Shown here one piece after another: positions 25,490 to 30,497 of a stretch of DNA of 30,497 bases; the stretch's first letter is position 1, and the number at the start of each line of letters is the position of its first letter. The notes beneath the pieces are model-generated. The model ran no database searches and had not been told where the DNA came from. It saw only the letters and a list, made by a program, of their open reading frames with translations. Source of the stretch: Moduliflexus sp964602655 (GTDB lineage Bacteria; Moduliflexota; Moduliflexia; Moduliflexales; Moduliflexaceae); the NCBI GenBank assembly GCA_964602655.1, contig CAZRSF010000078.1, positions 1-30,497 of the forward strand. The letters are read 5' to 3'. The position numbers and the translations under genes are program-made.

Positions 25490-27928
25490 TCAGGAACGAA
25501 CTCCTCGTACAGAGCTCTGACTACTAAGGTAATGCCAGTAGACGCGCTCATTGCGGAAATAGACGACCCACACAGACCCTGTCGAATTCTCACCTTTTAT
25601 TTGTTTAATATCGACACTCCATACCCACAGTTGCGTTTTATCAAATCGGGGATCAATATACAGGCTATCCGAATTTCGCTCTTTTTCCAAGAGCGAAAGC
25701 AACTCTTCTATGGTCGGCAGTCGCCAATCATTAAACCCCGCAAAATTCTGAGCGTTCAATTGTTCGATATACGCCTGCGCATCAGCATAGATTAACGGCT
25801 TGTCCGAACCCGACTGCTGCCAGGTTAAGCCGGTAGCAGTGTCGAAAATGACCACACCTCGGTCTTCGAACCGGTTGTCAATATGTCGAATCGGATACCC
25901 ATAGCCGCTATCTTCACGCAGGTTCAGAGATAAAGCTTTCATCTCAGCAGCCACTATCTTTTCACGGCGCAGTTGCAGCGGATGGGGGTTCCGCAATTCC
26001 GGGCAGGCCGGTTCGTACGGGATGCCTGTCCCCGCCAATTGCGTCCATTCTTCCGGCGTCAACGCCGTCGTGAGCTTGACTTTCTGGCACACCTGATCAA
26101 CCAACGGCATCTCACGGTTCGGTTCTTCAATAATTGATGCCGTCCGGAAAATCGTGCGCAGCGCGTTGTCAATCTGTTCCTGGACATTGCCGATATCACG
26201 CTCCTTCGGCAGGAGTAAATAGGCGTGCCGCGCTAACAACGCCGCCCGTTCGCGCTGATCCTGAAAATTGTCTTGCAGCGCGTAGGCGACTAATGAGCGG
26301 ATGATCGCGAGCCGAGATTGCTGCTCGGCGGCTTTGCGTTGCGCATTGGCCTGGATAAAGAAATAGATCGCCACGCATAGACAGCCGAGCGCAACTACCG
26401 CCAACCCTTGAATAAACTGGTTTTTGCGACGTTCGCGCCGCGCCTGCGCTTTAGCATCGCGGCAGGCGGTCAGGAAGTCGCGCTCGATTGGCAGCAATTC
26501 GTCGGCATGTTCTGCCGCCCAATTTTCGGCTTCTGTCAGCGCATTCGCGCGCAGCAGCAGCCCGCTCGACCGGTTCTGGCTCGCCCATAACGCGGCCTGC
26601 CGCTGCAACACGCTCAAATGCTGCTCGAACCAATCGGCGTTATTCTGGCGCACCGGCTCGATCAGCCGGTCGTGCGCAAGCTCGTACCACGTCGCCCCGC
26701 CGCGTTTTTCGGCGCGCACCAGATGGGCGTTTTCCAATAAACGCACGGCGCGATTGTCCAGACCGGCGCTCTGTGCCCGTTCCATCAAGACCTGCCCGCG
26801 AATGCCGGATTCGGTAATCAGCTTGCGGTCGCACCATTCGCGGATGGCGCGTTCCCGCGTTCCGCTTTCAACGGCAATCACGGCGACGCGTCCGGCGTAA
26901 TACTCGGCCAGCGCGTGACCGACATCCCCCAACGCCGCTAAATCGCCGCAATCAATCAGCCTATTGTCCGGCGTCAGGCTTTCCCAGAGGCGGTAGCAGA
27001 CGACTTGCAACTGCACTGGCTCGATATGCTGCCCCAACTGCGGTTCGAACGCGCCGTCGGGACGCTGCACCTGCACCCGGCGCAGGTCGTCCGCCAACGT
27101 CTGCGCGGCAGCGTCGTCGAACTCCGCGCCTGCGGCCTGCGCCGGTTTCTGCATGGCCTGACACGCCGCCGCCACGCCGAGCAGATCGAGCCGGAAGGTG
27201 ACGCTGAGGCGATTCGGCAGGGGAATCAGGTACGGGTCGAGCGCACCTAAAAAATCTTCGCGCATCGAAAAGAGCGCCCAACGGTCGCGGTCTTCCAGCA
27301 GTTCGCCGATCTGCGCGAAAAAAGCGCGTTTGGTCTGCTGGTCGGTCGGGTCGAGCGTCAAAATTTCTTCGAACTGGTCGAACACGAATAATTCGAAACT
27401 CGCGCTGGCCGGTTTGGGGCGGCGTTCAAGGTAGGCGGCGAGCGTCATGCCGGCCAATTCCGTTTCCGGGATTTGCTCCTGCTCCGGCCACGCGCTTTCC
27501 AGCGAACTCAGGACGCTGAAGATGTAGCGGTTGTAACCGACCGATTCCCCTCCTGGGAGGGCAGGGCTGTTACGTTCTGGCCGAAATGTTCCCTTCGACA
27601 AGCTCAGGGAACGGGCAGCGGCGTTCCCTGAGTGCGCGGCGTTCCCTGAGCTTGTCGAAGGGAACATGGGGGAATCAATCGAGACATCCCGGTTGACGCG
27701 CGCGATGTGGCGCACGTGGAATTTGCGCTTTTCCATTTGCGGAATGAGCGCGGCTTGAATCAGCGAGGTTTTGCCTGCGCCGGACGGGGAATGCAGCAGC
27801 ACGATCCGTTCCGCGCCGAGCAGATTCGCTAATTTACGGGTTTCGGTGTCGCGGCCATAGAGCAGTTCGCCCTGCTCGAACGAGCGTGGGCCGATATAGG
27901 GATTCGGGCGCGGATTGCGGATGATCAT
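25490..27928 (-). CDS. nSTAND ATPase with transmembrane helix and C-terminal DUF1566 (Lcl/C-type-lectin-like) domain
   Basis: An 812-aa protein. NPYIGPRSF and the P-loop HSPSGAGKTSL (about 46-56), Walker B LFVFDQFEEIL (about 180-190), MREDFLGALDPYL, and GATWYELAHDRLIEPVR match the other nSTANDs. One membrane helix lies at about 505-525 (IQGLAVVALGCLCVAIYFFI). After a linker with spaced cysteines (CQKVKLTTALTPEEW, YEPACPELR) the WD40 part is absent. Residues about 691-812 form a DUF1566 domain instead (FDTATGLTWQQSGSDK, FAGFNDWRLPTIEELLSLL, final SSVRGVRS). Residues of about 85-125 are coded by two dispersed repeats and have no counterpart in the paralogues. The ATG at 27928 is chosen from alignment; an upstream frame to 28009 only reads repeat DNA. 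It follows the CHAT-SIR2 gene and ends before a terminator. Confidence 0.88.
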   Translation of the reverse strand: MIIRNPRPNPYIGPRSFEQGELLYGRDTETRKLANLLGAERIVLLHSPSGAGKTSLIQAALIPQMEKRKFHVRHIARVNRDVSIDSPMFPSTSSGNAAHSGNAAARSLSLSKGTFRPERNSPALPGGESVGYNRYIFSVLSSLESAWPEQEQIPETELAGMTLAAYLERRPKPASASFELFVFDQFEEILTLDPTDQQTKRAFFAQIGELLEDRDRWALFSMREDFLGALDPYLIPLPNRLSVTFRLDLLGVAAACQAMQKPAQAAGAEFDDAAAQTLADDLRRVQVQRPDGAFEPQLGQHIEPVQLQVVCYRLWESLTPDNRLIDCGDLAALGDVGHALAEYYAGRVAVIAVESGTRERAIREWCDRKLITESGIRGQVLMERAQSAGLDNRAVRLLENAHLVRAEKRGGATWYELAHDRLIEPVRQNNADWFEQHLSVLQRQAALWASQNRSSGLLLRANALTEAENWAAEHADELLPIERDFLTACRDAKAQARRERRKNQFIQGLAVVALGCLCVAIYFFIQANAQRKAAEQQSRLAIIRSLVAYALQDNFQDQRERAALLARHAYLLLPKERDIGNVQEQIDNALRTIFRTASIIEEPNREMPLVDQVCQKVKLTTALTPEEWTQLAGTGIPYEPACPELRNPHPLQLRREKIVAAEMKALSLNLREDSGYGYPIRHIDNRFEDRGVVIFDTATGLTWQQSGSDKPLIYADAQAYIEQLNAQNFAGFNDWRLPTIEELLSLLEKERNSDSLYIDPRFDKTQLWVWSVDIKQIKGENSTGSVWVVYFRNERVYWHYLSSQSSVRGVRS
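27543..27571. repeat. Dispersed repeat, CCCCTCCTGGGAGGGG family, inside the nSTAND-DUF1566 gene
   Basis: GATTCCCCTCCTGGGAGGGCAG inside coding sequence, reading NSPALPGGES on the minus strand. It is directly followed by a second repeat family (27587-27666). The paralogues lack both. Confidence 0.7.
27587..27666. repeat. Perfect 26-base inverted repeat of the TTCGACAAGCTCA type within coding sequence
   Basis: The arms 27587-27612 and 27641-27666 are perfect reverse complements (core TTCGACAAGCTCAGGGAAC) around a 28-base centre that holds another GTTCCCTGAG. The insertion keeps the reading frame of the nSTAND gene and codes for the serine-, alanine- and glycine-rich stretch FPSTSSGNAAHSGNAAARSL. 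Confidence 0.85.
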
Positions 27929-27937
27929 TTTTGGGGT

Positions 27938-28030
27938 AATAGAACACTGATTGGGCTGATCCAGCTGATTAGCGCTGATTGATTTTTTATCAGTTGACAT
28001 CAGTCTCATCAGTCCAATCAGTGTTCTATT
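27938..28030. repeat. Inverted pair of the AATCAGTGTTCTATT repeat
   Basis: Two 23-base arms, 27938-27960 and 28008-28030, are inverted copies with one mismatch; the right arm is identical to 5085-5107 upstream of mnmG. The centre holds further CTGATT/ATCAG motifs. It fills the gap between the CHAT-SIR2 stop and the nSTAND start, so the nSTAND ribosome site lies beside it. Confidence 0.75.
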
Positions 28031-28039
28031 CCTGTCGTT

Positions 28040-30076
28040 CTAAGCGCGGCGCATCTGCCGGGCGAGCGCAGTCAAAAAGTCTTCGCTGCGTCCCCAGTAG
28101 ATGCCGATATTGTCACGATGAAACGCTTTTTCCAAGTAGCGCTGAGCGCGGCGGGTATCGAGCACGCGGCCTTCTTCCGGCTCGACCTGCGCCGTGACGT
28201 GCGTGTATTCCCGCAGTTGCGCGCTCCCTTCCTGCGCCATCAACATGCGGAACAGCACGCGATAGCCCCAATCATTGCTACGGAAACCCAAAAACAGCAG
28301 CGCGGAATTCGTAAGCGCGTTCACGACCGTGTCGGGGATCAGGTCTTTGTTGCGCATGATGCCGATCAGAAAATCGAAATAGTTATCCTCGCTGATGACG
28401 AGCGATTCCGGGACGCTGAGATGCCCGAACAGATGATACACCAGCGGTTTCTCGGCGGTCGGTTCGTCGTCGTAGCGCCATCTGTTTTCGGGAATGCGCT
28501 GACTCCACCAGGGACAGAGGCGAATTTGCGGATTTGCGCCGGCTTTCTTCAGCGCAAGCGCAAGGAAATCGGCGGGGCTGGCGGTGATGTAAATCGGCAG
28601 GCGCAACGCGGCTAATCGGCGGTGGGAGTCGTCAGTGTTACACGCCCAGCAGCGCTCCGCGTCCGCCGCTAATGTTTTGAGAATCGTCTCCGATTTCCAG
28701 CTTTCGGCGGCGCGCAAATCTTCCGGCAAGGCGTCGCCGCAGCGGCGGAGGATTTCCGCCCGGATCGCTTTATTGAACGCGGCCTGCACGTATTTCGTCC
28801 CTTCGCGCCGGGAGAGATACTGGGCAATGCGGGGTAAATCTTCCTGCTCATGCGCAGCGAACGGATAATTGTGCTTCCACGCCCAACGCCGCGCCAATTC
28901 AGTGGCCTGTCCCAACCAGGGTTCGTCCAGACCAGCGCCGAGAATCGGCGTGCAGCGCTGTTCCTGAATGAAGGTTTTCAGGCTTTCCCAGTGTTCGAAA
29001 TCGTTCTGATCGCCGGCAAAACCGGGATTGTACCAGATGCGCCCGCTTTTCAGGCGCGTAAACAGCGCCGGCATCCACCAATCGGGACGCTCCCGCACGA
29101 CGCCGCGCGCGACCGCCATAGCCCGGTCGATCTGGCCGTCCCGCTGCAATTCCCGGAAAAAGACCGGCATGAATTCCGCCGCTGTTTTGATGCTGATATT
29201 GCCCTGCATCGCGATGACCGCCGGAACGCCGGCTTCCGCCAGACGCGGGCCGAGCGCCGATAGCGCGCCTTCTGCGCTCGTGCCGGCGCTCTGGCACGAC
29301 ACCAGCACGATCAGGCGCGGACATTGCGCCAACTCCTCGATCCGCGTCACCAACTCCGCGCCCGCGACGCGCTGCGCCTTGCCGTTTTCCCGCTCTAACC
29401 AGAGCAGCGGCTCGCCTTTTTCCAATTGACCATGCGCGACGAGATACAGAATGTCGTACTCTTCCCGGAGATGCGCGAACAGATTCGGCAAGCTCGCCTT
29501 GCCTTCCGACGCTAACGCCGTGACCGGAACCGCGCCGAATCCGGCGTTTATCCGGCGCAGTTCGTCGGCGACATTCAGCGCGGTCATGCCGTATTCGGCG
29601 ATGTCGGTCGGATTGGCGATGAGCGCTAAGGCGCGTAATTCGGATTGGGGGCGCAAACGCGCGGGACGCCCGTCCGCGCTGCTCAAATAGCGGGAAAAGG
29701 GGAGGGTTTCATTGGTCAGGAACGGTTCGCCGGTCTGCGGATTTCGCAGCGTTTCCCAGCGCAGGTCGTGCAATTCGGGCGCGCTGACGCCGAAATAGAG
29801 CCGAACGCGCAGCCCGGCTTCCAATGCTGAGGCGACAGCGGCGGCTTTCTCGAATTCGGACTTGACAGCGGGCGTGAACAGGCTTTGCCCTAATAGTTTG
29901 CCGTATTCGACATCGTTCAACGCGAACGTCCGCAGCCGTTCGGCGTCGAATCGCACCGCGCCCGGCTCCGCGCGTTCGTCCACCTCGCTATCGGGACGGG
30001 TAAAGCGCAATTCGACACGATACCAGCCTGCGACGAGGCAGTGTATGCCGATTTCCAATTCCGCATATTTCATCAT
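28040..30076 (-). CDS. CHAT protease-SIR2-like fusion protein (copy A)
   Basis: A 678-aa paralogue of the protein at 21014-23065, same domain order. CHAT: APELHDLRWETLRNP, catalytic His215 in LVAHGQL and Cys261 in VLVSCQSAG, then QGNISIKTAAEFM and ERPDWWMPALF. SIR2_2-like domain from about 373: CTPILGAGLDEPWLG, IYITASPADFLALAL, LVYHLFGHLSVPESLVIS followed by EDNYFDFL, and LGFRSNDWGYRVLF. The CHAT core is nearly the same in both copies, while the SIR2 part has diverged and carries an insert with CWACNTDD here. The end IGIYWGRSEDFLTAL matches the other copy. AAGGAG lies about 12 bases before ATGATG. It is the first gene of the island in transcription order and is followed by the nSTAND-DUF1566 gene. 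Confidence 0.9.
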   Translation of the reverse strand: MMKYAELEIGIHCLVAGWYRVELRFTRPDSEVDERAEPGAVRFDAERLRTFALNDVEYGKLLGQSLFTPAVKSEFEKAAAVASALEAGLRVRLYFGVSAPELHDLRWETLRNPQTGEPFLTNETLPFSRYLSSADGRPARLRPQSELRALALIANPTDIAEYGMTALNVADELRRINAGFGAVPVTALASEGKASLPNLFAHLREEYDILYLVAHGQLEKGEPLLWLERENGKAQRVAGAELVTRIEELAQCPRLIVLVSCQSAGTSAEGALSALGPRLAEAGVPAVIAMQGNISIKTAAEFMPVFFRELQRDGQIDRAMAVARGVVRERPDWWMPALFTRLKSGRIWYNPGFAGDQNDFEHWESLKTFIQEQRCTPILGAGLDEPWLGQATELARRWAWKHNYPFAAHEQEDLPRIAQYLSRREGTKYVQAAFNKAIRAEILRRCGDALPEDLRAAESWKSETILKTLAADAERCWACNTDDSHRRLAALRLPIYITASPADFLALALKKAGANPQIRLCPWWSQRIPENRWRYDDEPTAEKPLVYHLFGHLSVPESLVISEDNYFDFLIGIMRNKDLIPDTVVNALTNSALLFLGFRSNDWGYRVLFRMLMAQEGSAQLREYTHVTAQVEPEEGRVLDTRRAQRYLEKAFHRDNIGIYWGRSEDFLTALARQMRRA

Positions 30077-30111
30077 GATCTTTCGACGCTCCTTTTGTCG
30101 GCAAGCTCAGA

Positions 30112-30156
30112 AGTCTCAGAGCGAAGCTCTGGGCGTCAACGCTGCGCGTTGAGACT
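30112..30156. repeat. Nested inverted repeat with AGTCTCA ends
   Basis: Outer arms AGTCTCA and TGAGACT enclose two inner hairpins (AGAGCGAAGCTCT and CAACGCTGCGCGTTG), a compact three-way shape. It lies 36 bases upstream of the first CHAT-SIR2 gene. Confidence 0.7.
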
Positions 30157-30430
30157 CCTGATGATCTTTTCTGAAGGAGAACGAATGTCAACTAAATTTG
30201 TGAAAAATCCCTTGCAATAGACAGTCAGGCCGATCAGACAGCGGAATTCGTATGGCAAGATCGCCCCATGTTTTTGCCGCATCGCGTATCGTTTTACTCT
30301 TCCGAACATCTGGCCGCGCTCGTTATCCGCCTGAACAAAATACTTGACAGAACCTGCCTACGTTCCATAGATGCGTCGTCTGTCGCGACTGTTTACAATC
30401 ATCATATCGGACATTTCGGAAGAATGATTT
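30157..30430. other. Intergenic stretch upstream of the island, no convincing gene
   Basis: I see no gene here. A plus-strand ATG at 30185 has a good GAAGGAG site but is followed by only 11 codons. On the minus strand TTGACA occurs near 30190 without a good -10, and on the plus strand TTGACA with TAGATG 18 bases later occurs near 30345-30375. The promoter of the CHAT-SIR2 gene should lie here but cannot be picked with confidence. Confidence 0.4.
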
Positions 30431-30497
30431 ACCCACCCCTTGCCCCTCCCAGGAGGGGAATCGCGGAGAAATGATCTTCTTTCCCCTCCTGGGAGGG
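30431..30497. repeat. Inverted pair of the CCCCTCCCAGGAGGGG repeat, cut by window end
   Basis: ACCCACCCCTTGCCCCTCCC continuing as AGGAGGGGAA at 30431-30460, then an inverted copy starting TTCCCCTCCTGGGAGGG at 30481 and running off the window. Confidence 0.75.

Noticed and set aside
27929..28009. 27-residue N-terminal extension of the nSTAND-DUF1566 protein
   Set aside because: It is coded by the AATCAGTGTTCTATT repeat pair, and the paralogues start at the position equal to 27928.
30185..30220. 11-codon plus-strand ORF with a strong GAAGGAG site
   Set aside because: Too short to support; no regulatory context such as a leader peptide for a downstream gene is visible in the window.
30268..30474. 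68-aa plus-strand open frame at the window end
   Set aside because: Its end is translated from a dispersed repeat (YPPLAPPRRG), and it has no family resemblance.

Overview
Organism. The window reads as a piece of a Gram-negative bacterial draft or metagenome-assembled genome. It has bacterial housekeeping genes with Shine-Dalgarno starts, a membrane HAMP receptor, PilZ and receiver proteins, and a 100-N scaffold gap. It also holds many dispersed palindromic repeats and long nSTAND/WD40/CHAT genes, which are typical of large genomes of filamentous or multicellular bacteria. My low-confidence guess is a member of candidate phylum KSB3 (Moduliflexota; Vecturithrix/Moduliflexus type). That is a guess from gene style, and no marker gene here proves it.

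Left part (1-12.6 kb), mostly housekeeping. A truncated HAMP-domain sensor (1-751, minus) is followed by glgB and a secreted glutaminyl cyclotransferase (minus, one unit). A small plus-strand PIN toxin-antitoxin locus comes next, followed by the decayed end of a HigA-like antitoxin. mnmG, an unrecognised 113-aa gene overlapping it, and a PilZ gene form a plus-strand unit. Convergent to this is a minus-strand unit yicC - gmk - stand-alone receiver - GT-C-like membrane protein. A PG-binding/CHAP-like cell-wall hydrolase stands alone at 11.7-12.6 kb.

Right part (12.9-30.1 kb), all minus strand: a dense conflict-system-like island. In transcription order from the right: CHAT-SIR2 fusion; nSTAND ATPase with a C-terminal DUF1566 (Lcl/C-type-lectin-like) domain; a likely terminator; a C25/gingipain-like clan CD peptidase; a second CHAT-SIR2 fusion; an nSTAND ATPase with 14 WD40 repeats; a third nSTAND ATPase with WD40 and TPR repeats, broken by a frameshift and by the N gap; and a PD-(D/E)XK nuclease remnant. 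The three nSTAND proteins share an ATPase core, a winged-helix-like segment and one transmembrane helix, but carry different C-terminal putative sensors. The two CHAT-SIR2 proteins pair a caspase-like protease with a putative NADase in one chain. The inferred logic is sensor-triggered nSTAND assembly, then CHAT proteolysis, then NAD depletion or further proteolysis, which is an abortive or self/non-self response. No phage, integrase or reverse transcriptase gene lies inside the window.

Repeats. At least seven families of short inverted repeats are scattered through the intergenic spaces, and two of them have entered nSTAND coding regions. One adds a peptide of roughly 35-40 residues in frame, and the other contains the C8 tract where the frameshift lies. 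No tRNA, rRNA, CRISPR array or transposase gene was seen.
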